In this document: in pieces, positions 49,329 to 59,991 of the stretch
Numbering within the stretch: the first letter of the stretch is position 1
Layout: every line of letters begins with the position of its first letter
DNA from: Thalassospira australica
GTDB lineage: Bacteria; Pseudomonadota; Alphaproteobacteria; Rhodospirillales; Thalassospiraceae
Length of the DNA: 64,000 nt
NCBI RefSeq assembly: GCF_000763295.1
Contig: NZ_JRJE01000008.1
Location: 62,001-126,000, forward strand
Reading direction: 5' to 3'
Translations under genes and position numbers: made by a program
The notes under the pieces: generated by a model
What the model was told of the DNA's origin: nothing
Databases searched by the model: none
The model's input: the letters and a program-made list of their open reading frames with translations, nothing else

Positions 49329-50603
49329 CTATCCAAACAGCGGATCAATCTGACGCGCTGCCCCCAAAACCACCTGATCCTGCCCATGCGGGGCTGCAAT
49401 CATCAGTGCTGCGGGCACAGCTTCGCCTTCGACATGAACCGGCATCGATATTGCGCAGGCATCCAGCAGATTAAGCATGCCGGTATTGCGCAGCATCAGC
49501 GGGTTCAGCGTCTCAATATCCGCTTCGACTTCGGCAATTTTTGGCGCCATCATCGGCAGGGTCGGCGCGATCATGACGTCCACCGCTGCCATTGCCGCGC
49601 CAAACTGCGAAATCACATCGGTGCGCTTGGCATAGGCATCAATCAGATCATCCTTTGACAGGCTTTCGGCAAATTTCAAACGCGACAGAACATACGGATC
49701 GCCACAGGTTTCAAGCTTATCGAAATCCCCCGAATAGATCGCATGCGCTTCGGCTGAAACAAGGTTTCGGATCAAAAAGGCATTTTCCGCGACAAAACCA
49801 AGATCGACTTCAACCACCTCATGTCCTGCTGTGCGCAAGGTATCACACACCATATCGAAATCAGCCCGCACCCGGTCTGACAAATCATTGACAAACGCAT
49901 TGACCGGCACACCGATCCGAAGCGGTTTTTGATTGCCACTGTCACGGGCAACCGTCTGGCCCGACATCACCTCAAACACGGTGATTGCAGTTTGTAAATC
50001 AGGTGCGAGCGGACCCGGCGTATCGAACCCGGTTGCCAGCGGCAATATGCCATCACGCGGCACGCTCAGACGACTTGGCTTAAAGCCATAAAGCCCGTTG
50101 ATCGCGGACGGGATGCGAATGGACCCCCCCGTATCCGTCCCCAGTGCAAAATCCACCAGACCCAACCCGCAACTCACCCCCGCACCGGATGATGAGCCGC
50201 CCGGAATTCCTTCGGGATCAAACACATTGCCCGGCGTACCGTAATGAGGGTTCAGGCCAACACCGGAATAGGCAAACTCGCTCATGCTCGTGCGCCCGAA
50301 CGGAATGGCACCGGCCGCCTTGACCAACCCCACGACATCGCAATCGGCATCCGCAGGCGCGCAGTCCATCAGAAGTTTCGATGCCGCTGTTGTTTTTTGC
50401 CCTTCTTCATCAAACAGATCCTTGATCGACACCAGCATCCCCGCAAGCGGCAAACCCGGATTGGCCTTCACACGCTCTTCGGCCATGGCAGCAGCCTTTA
50501 GAATGCGCTCCTCATCAAACTCGACAAAGATTTTGCCCTTGAGATCGCCAAGTTCATTGACCTTGTCGATTGCCGCTTGTGCCTTGTCGATTATCGCGCC
50601 CAT
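49329..50603 (-). CDS. Amidase-signature hydrolase
   Basis: 424 residues from the ATG at 50603, which has AGG six bases upstream; ATGs at 50615 and 50642 are alternatives. The amidase-signature triad is visible: catalytic Lys in LVSIKDLF, cis-Ser in GIPGGSSSGAG, and nucleophilic Ser in GTDTGGSIR. The family hydrolyses carboxamides or forms GatA-like complexes; lack of gatB/gatC neighbours argues for a stand-alone amidase of unknown substrate. 50604-50845 upstream shows no gene. Confidence 0.85.
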   Translation of the reverse strand: MGAIIDKAQAAIDKVNELGDLKGKIFVEFDEERILKAAAMAEERVKANPGLPLAGMLVSIKDLFDEEGQKTTAASKLLMDCAPADADCDVVGLVKAAGAIPFGRTSMSEFAYSGVGLNPHYGTPGNVFDPEGIPGGSSSGAGVSCGLGLVDFALGTDTGGSIRIPSAINGLYGFKPSRLSVPRDGILPLATGFDTPGPLAPDLQTAITVFEVMSGQTVARDSGNQKPLRIGVPVNAFVNDLSDRVRADFDMVCDTLRTAGHEVVEVDLGFVAENAFLIRNLVSAEAHAIYSGDFDKLETCGDPYVLSRLKFAESLSKDDLIDAYAKRTDVISQFGAAMAAVDVMIAPTLPMMAPKIAEVEADIETLNPLMLRNTGMLNLLDACAISMPVHVEGEAVPAALMIAAPHGQDQVVLGAARQIDPLFG

Positions 50604-50845
50604 TGGCTGCCTCATGCTGTTATTTTTGATTTGAAACGGCATATGATTTTGGCGCCGCCCATAACTGTTTCTTCAGTCATAGGCCCGCGCCATGATTGGA
50701 TCAAGGATCGGATCAGGAATTTCACCCGTACAGGGATTACGGCAACACGGTGAAACGGATGGCTTTTCACCAACTGATCACCGATGCGTGACTTGCCCAA
50801 ATCGGCTTTTGCAGGGACATTGGAATAACGCAACTGGAGGACACC

Positions 50846-51814
50846 ATGCTGATACGCCGCAAGAAGGGGTGGGAAATCCCTGAAAGAGACGCCACGCCGC
50901 AATCTGTTTACCAAAATCGCCGACAGTTCCTGAAAGGGATCGCAGCAGGCTCGATTGGCGCAACAGCAGCAAGTCTTCCACTTGGCAGCGCGCTTGCCCA
51001 AGGCTCCGGCGCAACAGCCGATCTGTATCCGGTGGACCGCAATCCGGCCTACACCGTCGAACGTCAAATGACGGAAAAAGCCAAGGCACTGACCTATAAC
51101 AACTTCTATGAATTCGGATCGCACAAATCTATCTCACAAGCCGCACAGGCGATGAAAATCCGCCCCTGGACCGTCAAGATTGACGGGCTTGTCGAAAAAC
51201 CCATCGAAATCGATTTCGAAGAACTTGTCCGCAAAATGCCGCTCGAAGAGCGTGTCTATCGCTTCCGCTGTGTTGAGGCATGGGCAATGACCGTGCCCTG
51301 GTCCGGTTTCCCGCTTAAGGCACTGGTTGATTTTGCCAAGCCGCTTTCAGGCGCAAAATATCTTGAAATGGAAACCGCCAGCCAAAAGGACACCATGCCG
51401 GGTCTGCGTCAGTTCTGGTATCCGTGGCCCTATGTCGAAGGCCTGTCCATGGCCGAAGCCACCAATGAACTGTCCATGATCGCAACCGGTATTTACGGCG
51501 AAGAACTGCCCAAACAAAATGGTGCACCGCTGCGTCTGGTCACGCCATGGAAGTATGGCTTTAAAAACATCAAATCCATCGTCCGCTTCACCTTCACCGA
51601 CAAACGCCCGGTCAGCTTCTGGGAAGAACTCAACAGTGACGAATATGGATTCTGGGCCAACGTAAACCCCAAAGTCCCGCATCCGCGCTGGAGCCAGGCA
51701 CAGGAACGCCTGCTCAATAACGGTGAAACCGTCCCGACCCGGATTTATAACGGCTATGGCGACTATGTCGCCGATATCTACAAGGGCATGGAAAACGAAC
51801 GTCTGTTCATGTGA
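50846..51814 (+). CDS. msrP: Protein-methionine-sulfoxide reductase catalytic subunit MsrP
   Basis: 322 residues. A Tat signal with NRRQFLKGIAAG is followed by a hydrophobic stretch ending SALAQG. RFRCVEAWAMTVPWSG places Cys142 as the molybdenum ligand of the sulfite-oxidase fold (YedY). It repairs oxidised methionines in periplasmic proteins. The haem membrane partner MsrQ normally sits next to it but is absent here: a terminator follows at 51837, then uvrB. Electrons must come from MsrQ encoded elsewhere or another donor. Confidence 0.93.
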   Translation: MLIRRKKGWEIPERDATPQSVYQNRRQFLKGIAAGSIGATAASLPLGSALAQGSGATADLYPVDRNPAYTVERQMTEKAKALTYNNFYEFGSHKSISQAAQAMKIRPWTVKIDGLVEKPIEIDFEELVRKMPLEERVYRFRCVEAWAMTVPWSGFPLKALVDFAKPLSGAKYLEMETASQKDTMPGLRQFWYPWPYVEGLSMAEATNELSMIATGIYGEELPKQNGAPLRLVTPWKYGFKNIKSIVRFTFTDKRPVSFWEELNSDEYGFWANVNPKVPHPRWSQAQERLLNNGETVPTRIYNGYGDYVADIYKGMENERLFM

Positions 51815-51836
51815 TCCCCTCACCACATCAAACAGC

Positions 51837-51865
51837 AAAAAGGCCGGATTTTATCCCGGCCTTTT
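51837..51865. terminator. Terminator between msrP and uvrB
   Basis: AAAAAGGCCGG and CCGGCCTTTT-type arms pair around an AT-rich loop; A- and T-tracts on both sides make it probably bidirectional. Confidence 0.85.
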
Positions 51866-51903
51866 ATGTATTTCGGTCTATGGACCCATGTTCACAAACG
51901 ACA

Positions 51904-54051
51904 TTACGGTCCCTTGCGGCGACGCCCTTTGTATTTCGATTTATTGGCCGATTTTGATCCCGGTCCGGCAGTCCCACCAATGGTGCCAATCGTGCGCGCC
52001 ATTGGGCCTGCTTCGGCCAAACCAAGCTCCTGATCTTCCAGACGCTTGATCTCGTCACGCAAACGTGCCGCTTCCTCGAACTCAAGGTTTCCGGCCGCTT
52101 CACGCATACGTTTTTCAAGATCTTCGATATGGGCCCGCAGGTTATGGCCCACCATCATGTCGCCCGAAACCCCGGTATCAACCGTGACGTAATCCTGTTC
52201 GGCAACACTTTCAAGAACATCATTGATCCGCGACCGCACGGTTTCCGGTGTGATGCCATGCGCCTCGTTATAGGCCATCTGCTTTTCACGGCGACGGTTG
52301 GTCTCGTCGATCGCATATTGCAGGCTGTCGGTCATCTTGTCGGCATACAGTAATACCCGGCCTTCGACGTTACGCGCCGCACGGCCAATCGTCTGAACAA
52401 GCGACGTCTTGGACCGCAGGAACCCTTCTTTGTCCGCATCCAGGATCGCTACCAACGCACATTCCGGGATATCCAACCCTTCACGCAAAAGGTTGATCCC
52501 CACCAGAACATCAAACACACCAAGCCGCAGATCCCGAATGATCTCGATCCGCTCAAGCGTATCAATATCTGAATGCAAATAACGCACGCGAATACCATGC
52601 TCATGCAGGTATTCGGTCAAATCTTCCGCCATGCGCTTGGTAAGCGTCGTGACCAGAACACGTTGCCCCTTGGCTGCACATTCCTTGGCCTCGCCCAGCA
52701 AATCATCGACCTGGGTTTCAACCGGGCGCACGATACAAACCGGATCAATCAGCCCGGTGGGGCGGATCACCTGTTCGGTAAATACGCCCCCTGTGCGCTC
52801 CATCTCCCAATTGCCTGGTGTGGCCGAAACAAACACGCTTTGCGGGCGCATGGCTTCCCATTCTTCGAACTTCAGCGGCCGGTTATCCACACAGCTTGGC
52901 AGGCGGAAGCCGTGCTCGGCCAGGGTAAATTTGCGATTATAGTCCCCTCGGAACATGCCGCCGATTTGCGGCACAGCAACGTGACTTTCATCGACAAACA
53001 GCAATGCGTTTTCCGGCAGATATTCAAACAGGGTCGGCGGCGGCTCCCCCGGATTACGGCCCGAAAGCCAGCGGGAATAGTTTTCAATCCCCTTGCAGTG
53101 CCCGACCGTTTCCATCATTTCCAGATCAAAGGTCGTGCGCTGTTCGATCCGTTCAGCCGCAAGCAACTTGCCCTCGGCCTGAAACTGCGCCAAACGGTCT
53201 TTCAGTTCCTGCTTGATGCCGGTCATCGCCTGCACAAGGGTCGGGCGCGGTGTAACATGGTGCGAATTGGCATAAACGGTGACCGAATCCATCTTGGCGA
53301 ATTTGTGCCCGGTCAGCGGGTCAAACTCCGCCAATTCCTCGATCTCATCGCCAAACATCGAAACCCGCCAGGCGCGATCTTCACTGTGGGCCGGGAAAAT
53401 TTCCAGAACGTCACCACGCACCCGGAACGTACCGCGCGAAAAGGCCGCATCATTGCGGGTGTATTGCAATTCAACCAACCGCTTCATGATGTCGTTGCGG
53501 TCAACCTCATCCCCCACCGAAATGCGCTGCGTCATTTCAAGGTATGTTTCCACCGCGCCGATACCGTAGATGCACGACACCGATGCCACGATGATACAGT
53601 CGTTACGCTCAAGGATTGCGCGGGTTGCCGCATGGCGCATCCGGTCGATCTGTTCGTTGATCGAACTGTCTTTCTCGATATAGGTGTCAGAGCGCGGGAT
53701 ATAGGCTTCGGGCTGGTAATAGTCGTAATAGGATACGAAATATTCGACCGCATTATCCGGGAAGAAATGCTTCATTTCGGCATAAAGCTGGGCGGCCAAT
53801 GTCTTGTTCGGGGCCAGAACCAATGCCGGGCGCTGCGTTTTGGCGATGATATTGGCCATGGTAAAGGTCTTGCCCGACCCGGTCACACCAAGCAGAACCT
53901 GATCGCGTTCTTCATCATTGATGCCCGCCATCAGCTCCGCAATGGCTGCCGGCTGATCGCCTGCTGGCTCATACTCGGTCACCAGCTTGAATTCCCGCGA
54001 ACCGTCAACGGGCGGGCGACGTTTGGTCAAAAATTCCGGCAGCGCATTCAT
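51904..54051 (-). CDS. uvrB: Excinuclease ABC subunit B
   Basis: 715 residues from the ATG at 54051. Walker [15 protein letters not shown], the beta-hairpin region [21 protein letters not shown], the helicase motif [20 protein letters not shown] and the C-terminal UVR motif ([24 protein letters not shown], positions about 645-670) are all present. It verifies damage with UvrA and recruits UvrC. I looked for an alphaproteobacterial LexA box (GTTC or GAAC repeats spaced by 7) upstream and saw none. Confidence 0.97.
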   Translation of the reverse strand: MNALPEFLTKRRPPVDGSREFKLVTEYEPAGDQPAAIAELMAGINDEERDQVLLGVTGSGKTFTMANIIAKTQRPALVLAPNKTLAAQLYAEMKHFFPDNAVEYFVSYYDYYQPEAYIPRSDTYIEKDSSINEQIDRMRHAATRAILERNDCIIVASVSCIYGIGAVETYLEMTQRISVGDEVDRNDIMKRLVELQYTRNDAAFSRGTFRVRGDVLEIFPAHSEDRAWRVSMFGDEIEELAEFDPLTGHKFAKMDSVTVYANSHHVTPRPTLVQAMTGIKQELKDRLAQFQAEGKLLAAERIEQRTTFDLEMMETVGHCKGIENYSRWLSGRNPGEPPPTLFEYLPENALLFVDESHVAVPQIGGMFRGDYNRKFTLAEHGFRLPSCVDNRPLKFEEWEAMRPQSVFVSATPGNWEMERTGGVFTEQVIRPTGLIDPVCIVRPVETQVDDLLGEAKECAAKGQRVLVTTLTKRMAEDLTEYLHEHGIRVRYLHSDIDTLERIEIIRDLRLGVFDVLVGINLLREGLDIPECALVAILDADKEGFLRSKTSLVQTIGRAARNVEGRVLLYADKMTDSLQYAIDETNRRREKQMAYNEAHGITPETVRSRINDVLESVAEQDYVTVDTGVSGDMMVGHNLRAHIEDLEKRMREAAGNLEFEEAARLRDEIKRLEDQELGLAEAGPMARTIGTIGGTAGPGSKSANKSKYKGRRRKGP

Positions 54052-54117
54052 CAAACAAACCTTTGTATCATTCCGTTAGTAGTTATAGGTCAGATACACC
54101 CAATCGCAAGCCCCACC

Positions 54118-54136
54118 CCTGACAGTTCCTGTCAGG
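54118..54136. repeat. Short palindrome between uvrB and a LysR gene
   Basis: CCTGACAG-TTC-CTGTCAGG, a perfect 8-bp stem with a 3-nt loop, 15 bp beyond the LysR stop. There is no U-run on the minus strand; further TGTCAG and CGTCAG copies follow. It may be a weak terminator or a protein site. Confidence 0.45.
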
Positions 54137-54151
54137 ATATGTCAGCAGACG

Positions 54152-55054
54152 TCAGGACGTTTTTCCACTTGGTTCCCTTAATGCGTTGATGCATGCGCGC
54201 AACGCTGGTGGCATATGCCGGTTCATTGGATAGTAAAGATACAATCCCGGCCAGTCTCGCTCCCATCCGTCAAGTACACGGACCAGTCTGTTTTGCGAAA
54301 TCGCGTCCTTGACCAACGGCTCTGCGACATTTGCAATCCCGATCCCGTCAAGGGCCGCATCCACCAGAATTCTGGGCGCATTGGTCGTCAGCGATCCGGA
54401 AACATCGATTGACGTTTCCTTGTTACCCTTCACGAATTCCCAAACATAGCGGCGGTTGCTTTGAAAACGAAACCCGATGCAGTTGTGCTTTGCCAAATCT
54501 TCGGGGATTTCCGGCATCCCGTATTTTTCAACATATGCGGGTGCTGCGACCATCACAAAACGGAAGTCTTTGATCATCGGTACAGCAATCATGTCCTTGG
54601 GGATATCATCGCGCAGCCGAACACCTGCATCAAAGCCTTCCGCTACAATATCAACAAGTCGGTTATCCACATTGAGCTCAACTGAAATATCGGGAAACCG
54701 CGCATAAAAATCTGCATCAAGCCGCTGTAGAACGATGGGGGCGGATGTCTCGTTCACGCTTAGACGAACTGTACCGCTTGGGCTTGTTTCATCGCGTTCA
54801 ATCTGCGTGATCAGTTGATCAAGATTTTCAAGTATCCGGCCAATATCTACATGAAATTTTTGCCCGGCCTCGGTCAATGCGACACTGCGCGTTGTCCGGT
54901 TGAACAAACGCGTTTTAAGGCGCCCCTCCAAAGATCTGACCAAATGGCTCAGCGTTGAAGGCGCAAGATTAAGCTCGTCAGATGCCCGCTTGAAACTCAG
55001 CAATCTGGCGACCCTGTCAAAAGCCTGCAACTCGTTGATCGGAGGAAACTCCAT
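54152..55054 (-). CDS. LysR-family transcriptional regulator
   Basis: 300 residues. LysR helix-turn-helix FDRVARLLSFKRASDELNLAPSTLSHLVRSLEGRL in the first 50 residues, then an effector domain with FDAGVRLRDDIPKDMIAVP and DGIGIANVAEPLV, the pattern of the CrgA/AaeR-like group. It diverges from an SDR gene at 55163 across 108 bp and probably regulates it. Confidence 0.9.
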   Translation of the reverse strand: MEFPPINELQAFDRVARLLSFKRASDELNLAPSTLSHLVRSLEGRLKTRLFNRTTRSVALTEAGQKFHVDIGRILENLDQLITQIERDETSPSGTVRLSVNETSAPIVLQRLDADFYARFPDISVELNVDNRLVDIVAEGFDAGVRLRDDIPKDMIAVPMIKDFRFVMVAAPAYVEKYGMPEIPEDLAKHNCIGFRFQSNRRYVWEFVKGNKETSIDVSGSLTTNAPRILVDAALDGIGIANVAEPLVKDAISQNRLVRVLDGWERDWPGLYLYYPMNRHMPPALRACINALREPSGKTS

Positions 55055-55162
55055 TCATGCCTCTCATCGCATAATTCATGCGAATTATATCTATATTTCA
55101 CACAATTTAAAATCGGTATTCAGGAGATAGACCAACACTCACATTGAACGGGAACAACAGCT

Positions 55163-55882
55163 ATGACCAAGAAAACCATCCTCGTGACTGGCGGGAACAA
55201 GGGCATCGGTCAGGAAATCACCAAACAGTTGGCATCACGCGGACACACGGTTTATTTCAGTGCACGTGATGCGGAAAAAGGACAAGAAACACTGCAGCTT
55301 CTCAGTCAGTACGGCGACGTCAGGTTAATCGAAATTGATCTGAGAAAACCGAACTCACATCACGCTGCCTTTGCCGAACTTCAAGCCCAAACGGGAAAAC
55401 TGGACGGGCTGATTAACAATGCCGCAATCTGCACCGATTACGAAGGCCCTGCCACCGTCACACTTGATGCGCTTCGTATGCACTTTGAAACCAACTATTT
55501 TGGTGTTGTCTCGCTGACGCAGGCGATGCTGCCGCTCTTGCGTGCCGGGGATCACAAAGCCATTGTGAATGTCTCAACCGCGTTGGGGTCACTTGGTCTT
55601 CAAGGCGAAGAATCATGGCCATACAGCGCAGTCAATCTGCTTGCCTATAACTCCTCTAAAACAGCACTGAATATGTTTACGGTATCGTTGGCCAAAGAAC
55701 TCCGCAGCGAGGGTTTCCGCATCAATGCCGTTAATCCCGGGCACATCAAAACCGGGCTTGGCGGTGATCAAGCCCCCGGAAGCGTCGAAGAAGGTGCTGC
55801 AATTTCGGTCAAATGTGTTCTCGCGGGTCCTGAGTCCCACACAGGATTGTTCTTGTCGTCAGGCGGTGTCGTGCCGTGGTAA
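55163..55882 (+). CDS. Short-chain dehydrogenase/reductase
   Basis: 239 residues. The cofactor motif TGGNKGIG is near residue 9, NNAAI follows at about 89, and the catalytic Ser and YNSSK (Tyr-x3-Lys) come later, with NAVNPGHIKTGLGG after the active site. The domain order is that of carbonyl-reductase-like SDRs using NADP. Substrate is unknown. Control by the divergent LysR protein is likely. A terminator follows at 55906. Confidence 0.9.
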   Translation: MTKKTILVTGGNKGIGQEITKQLASRGHTVYFSARDAEKGQETLQLLSQYGDVRLIEIDLRKPNSHHAAFAELQAQTGKLDGLINNAAICTDYEGPATVTLDALRMHFETNYFGVVSLTQAMLPLLRAGDHKAIVNVSTALGSLGLQGEESWPYSAVNLLAYNSSKTALNMFTVSLAKELRSEGFRINAVNPGHIKTGLGGDQAPGSVEEGAAISVKCVLAGPESHTGLFLSSGGVVPW

Positions 55883-55905
55883 CACGTCTTTGGCGATGAA
55901 TTCGG

Positions 55906-55937
55906 GCGCGCTTCGCAGAATATCGAAGCGCGCTTTT
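55906..55937 (+). terminator. Intrinsic terminator of the SDR gene
   Basis: GCGCGCTTCG and CGAAGCGCGC pair around CAGAATAT, followed by TTTT. The rest of 55883-56320 contains the MITE-like copy 2 and the leader of the aminotransferase gene. Confidence 0.85.
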
Positions 55938-56062
55938 GCGTTTCCGTGTTCACGGAACAATCCGCTTCCTGCCACGTTTGGTCATTAGTTCTTTCCGCTC
56001 GGACATCTGATTGGCCGTAAAATTGTATAAAACCATCCCAAAGAACCCGCACAAGGGCCTAG

Positions 56063-56222
56063 TGTCAGGACCTGTTAATCCGGTTAATCCAAAGGACAGA
56101 GGATATATTTGCAAACTCCTGCGTCAAAGCCCTTGGCCGGGATACCTGCCCGCCCGGCGAGCTTTTTTTTGCATTTCACAAATATATCCTCTGCCATTCC
56201 AATCAAATTAGCAGGTCTTGAC
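56063..56222. mobile_element. MITE-like palindromic element, copy 2
   Basis: About 160 bp with the same layout as the copy at 43120: outer arms GTCAGGACCTGTTAAT and ATTAGCAGGTCTTGAC, inner 15-nt perfect arms CAGAGGATATATTTG (56097-56111) and CAAATATATCCTCTG (56179-56193), and the shared centre TTGGCCGGGATACCTG. The extra hairpin of copy 1 is missing. CTAG and CTAA flank it. Inner-stem differences between copies are mostly compensatory, so the pairing itself is maintained. Confidence 0.7.
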
Positions 56223-56281
56223 CCTAAACAGCCTTGAATTGAAATTAAGGCAGGCGTAGGGTCCGAACCGAAAGAACATGA

Positions 56282-57523
<1,242 letters not shown>

Positions 57524-57563
57524 GGTCTGCTGTCCCGCCCGTCGGGATCAAAAATGATCATGC

Positions 57564-57595
57564 GGGGTCCGGCACTTGCCGGGCCCTGTTTTTTT
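57564..57595 (+). terminator. Intrinsic terminator of the aminotransferase gene
   Basis: GGGTCCGGC and GCCGGGCCC pair around ACTT with a G-T wobble, followed by TGTTTTTTT. Confidence 0.88.
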
Positions 57596-57676
57596 GTCCA
57601 TTATTCAATTCAATAATTGCGCACGAAATTACCGATAAATATTCCGATCAACGCCCCAACAAAGATTGTCTGTTCA

Positions 57677-58483
57677 ATGAAGATCGAAAATTTCTATGCC
57701 ACCGTGCATGACATCAGCCTGTCTTGCCAACGGATTAACCCTGCCGATGTGCGCGAAGATGCCCCCGCCATCATCCTTCTGCACGAAGCATTGGGCACCA
57801 TTCGCATGTGGCGTGACTTCCCCGCCAAGCTTGCCACGGCCACCCGCCATCCGGTGATTGTCTATGAACGGCGCGGTCATGGAAAATCCGATCCCCATGC
57901 TGCTGGCGACATTCCACGCGCGATTGATTTTCACAACACCGAAAGCGATGTTTATCTAAATGGTCTGATGAATGCGCTTGGCCTGACAAAACCAATCCTG
58001 TTTGGCCATAGCGACGGGGCCACCATCGCGCTCAAATATGCCGCACGCTTCCCCGACAATGTTAGCGCTGTCATCTCCGAAGCAGCCCATGTTTTCGTCG
58101 AGGACGTCACGATTGCCGGCATTACCCAGGCTGCCAAAACCTATGCCGAGACCGACTGGAAAACCAAGCTTGAACGTCATCACTTTGCCCAGACCGATGC
58201 TGTGTTCCACGCCTGGGTCGATACATGGCGCCAACCGGCATTTCGCGACTGGAACATGGTCGATGAACTTGCCAGCATCACCTGCCCGCTTCTGGTCATC
58301 CAGGGCGATGATGATCAGTTCGGCAGCGACGAACAGGTCCATACCATCTGTGCCAATACCGGTGGACCGGCAACCAAAATGCTGATCAAGGATTGCGGCC
58401 ATATACCACATTTTGATCAACCTGATCAGGTGATCGCAGCAGCGCTTCAACACCTCGTTTTAAGCCAATTGGTCGCCAGCTAA
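57677..58483 (+). CDS. Alpha/beta hydrolase
   Basis: 268 residues from the ATG at 57677 (MKIENFYATVHDISLS). Oxyanion region LLHEALGTIRMWRDFP, nucleophile Ser in LFGHSDGAT, acid in IQGDDDQFGS and catalytic His in CGHIPHF: a complete triad. Cytoplasmic, no signal peptide. Close relatives are often called 3-oxoadipate enol-lactonase-like, but no aromatic pathway genes are nearby, so the substrate is open. Confidence 0.88.
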   Translation: MKIENFYATVHDISLSCQRINPADVREDAPAIILLHEALGTIRMWRDFPAKLATATRHPVIVYERRGHGKSDPHAAGDIPRAIDFHNTESDVYLNGLMNALGLTKPILFGHSDGATIALKYAARFPDNVSAVISEAAHVFVEDVTIAGITQAAKTYAETDWKTKLERHHFAQTDAVFHAWVDTWRQPAFRDWNMVDELASITCPLLVIQGDDDQFGSDEQVHTICANTGGPATKMLIKDCGHIPHFDQPDQVIAAALQHLVLSQLVAS

Positions 58484-58496
58484 TGCCCGCTAAAAC

Positions 58497-58534
58497 AAAG
58501 AAGCCCCGGCTGCATAAAGCGCCGGGGCTTCTTT
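58497..58534. terminator. Bidirectional terminator between the hydrolase gene and ahpD
   Basis: AAAGAAGCCCCGG and CCGGGGCTTCTTT form a perfect 13-bp stem around CTGCATAAAGCG; U-rich ends in both directions serve the convergent genes. Confidence 0.85.
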
Positions 58535-58553
58535 GGTGGGCAATCTGTCTGGC

Positions 58554-59090
58554 TTACTCAGCCAATGCGTCTTCGGCGTCAATGACCACCGCGACAGCAT
58601 GGATCACAGATGCGATGCGGATCGCGTTCTGGATGCTTTCTTTTTTAACACCGGCGTTTTTCAAAACCTTGTCGTGGGAATCGATGCACATGCCGCAACC
58701 GTTGATCGCCGATACCGCGATTGAAAACAGTTCAAAATCAGCTTTATCAATGCCCGGCTTGCCGATGATGTTCATGCGCAGACGCGCTGGCATGGAGCCG
58801 TATTCTTCATCCGACACCAGATGCACGAAACGATAATAGATGTTGTTCATGCCCATGATCGCAGCAGCCCCTTTGGCCGCTTCAATCGCTTCTTCGCTCA
58901 GCTTGGCTTTGGCTTCTGCGGCAACTGCCTTGATCAGTTTGGCGTTGCGCGATGCGAATGCACAAGCAAGCGCAGTACCGTAAACCTGCTGGTCGGTCAT
59001 GCCCGGATTGTTGGCCATGCTCGACAGGTTCAGCTTAAGGTCCTTGGCATAGGCTGGCATTGCGTCTTTGATATCGACGATCGACGTCAT
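58554..59090 (-). CDS. ahpD: Alkylhydroperoxidase AhpD
   Basis: 178 residues. The active-site SAINGCGMCIDSHDK contains the CxxC pair and the proton-relay His of AhpD, preceded by IYYRFVHLVSDEEYG. It is a small helical peroxidase/disulfide reductase that regenerates AhpC. AGGGG precedes the ATG. The gene follows ahpC after 204 bp containing a hairpin, so expression relative to ahpC may be reduced. Confidence 0.94.
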   Translation of the reverse strand: MTSIVDIKDAMPAYAKDLKLNLSSMANNPGMTDQQVYGTALACAFASRNAKLIKAVAAEAKAKLSEEAIEAAKGAAAIMGMNNIYYRFVHLVSDEEYGSMPARLRMNIIGKPGIDKADFELFSIAVSAINGCGMCIDSHDKVLKNAGVKKESIQNAIRIASVIHAVAVVIDAEDALAE

Positions 59091-59223
59091 TGATTAATCC
59101 CCTTAATTCCGTGATGCCTTCTCGGCAAATATCGAAAAACAAATCAGCCCGAATATCCCGCTTGCCGCCGTTTTGGTCGGATTGAGGAGCAACAGGATTG
59201 TGGATCGCAAATTTCGATGGACT

Positions 59224-59253
59224 GAAAACGGGACCGGGCGCACGCCCGATCCC
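59224..59253 (-). terminator. Hairpin with weak U-run between ahpC and ahpD
   Basis: CGGGCG and CGCCCG with flanking GGGA/TCCC form an interrupted 10-bp stem around CA; the minus strand continues GTTTTC. It could be a partial terminator lowering ahpD relative to ahpC. Confidence 0.55.
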
Positions 59254-59294
59254 AAAATCGTCTTGCCAGACCACTGGCAGGAAAACGAACCCGA

Positions 59295-59822
59295 TTAGAG
59301 GGTTTCGTCACCCTGGGTCCAGTTGCACGGGCAAAGTTCGTCGGTCTGCAGCGCATCAAGAATACGAAGCGCCTCATGCGGATTACGACCAACGTTAAGG
59401 TCGTTGACCTGTACGTGACGGATGATGTTGTCCGGATCAACGATGAAGGTCGCGCGCAGGGCAACACCGGCGTCTTTTGCCAGAACACCAAGGGCAGCCG
59501 AGAGTTCTTTTTTCTCGTCAGCCAGCCATACGAACGGGCTGTCGCCCAGATCTTCGTGGTGGGTACGCCATGCAGCATGCACGAAGTCGGTGTCGGTCGA
59601 GCAGCCCAGAAGAACCGCATCACGGTCTTCGAAATCACCGTTCAGTTCGCCGTAGCCAACGATTTCCGTCGGGCAAACAAAGGTAAAATCTTTCGGCCAG
59701 AAGAACAGGATCTTCCATTTGCCTTCATAGGATTTGTCGGTCACCGGTGCGAAGCTGTCCGGGGATTTACCCGAAACACCAGTCAGATTAAATTCAGGAA
59801 GCGTATCACCAACGGTAAGCAT
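59295..59822 (-). CDS. ahpC: Peroxiredoxin AhpC (AhpE/Prx-type)
   Basis: 175 residues. Peroxidatic Cys50 lies in PKDFTFVCPTEI and the resolving cysteines in DELCPCNW (164 and 166). The length is slightly shorter than E. coli AhpC (187), as in the AhpD-coupled enzymes of mycobacteria and alphaproteobacteria, and no ahpF is present. It reduces peroxides with electrons from AhpD. It diverges from oxyR across 167 bp. Confidence 0.95.
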   Translation of the reverse strand: MLTVGDTLPEFNLTGVSGKSPDSFAPVTDKSYEGKWKILFFWPKDFTFVCPTEIVGYGELNGDFEDRDAVLLGCSTDTDFVHAAWRTHHEDLGDSPFVWLADEKKELSAALGVLAKDAGVALRATFIVDPDNIIRHVQVNDLNVGRNPHEALRILDALQTDELCPCNWTQGDETL

Positions 59823-59954
59823 AAGTTCGGTTACTCCGTAATCCAGTTAAAAATCCCGATTAGCAGCCCCCGACAGGCCGCATCAACTTGTGTGCAAGTG
59901 CAAAAAATTCACTCGCTGCTGGCGATTTGTAGTTAAATCGACTAACTAAGACCA

Positions 59955-59991
59955 ATAGATAAAATCTCAGTTCTTGATAGGAAAAACTTAT
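59955..59991. promoter_or_regulatory. OxyR-spaced binding site at the oxyR start
   Basis: ATAG-N7-CTCA-N7-ATAG-N7-TTAT reproduces the four-element OxyR spacing ATAG-N7-CTAT-N7-ATAG-N7-CTAT with degenerate second and fourth boxes. It ends on the oxyR ATG, so binding would favour autorepression and could also act on divergent ahpC 133 bp away. Confidence 0.6.

Noticed and set aside
54052-54118. SOS (LexA) box upstream of uvrB
   Set aside because: No GTTC or GAAC repeat spaced by seven bases was found in the region.
52573-54189. 538-codon plus-strand open frame antisense to uvrB
   Set aside because: It is a shadow of uvrB; the translation has no recognisable family and uvrB is unambiguous.
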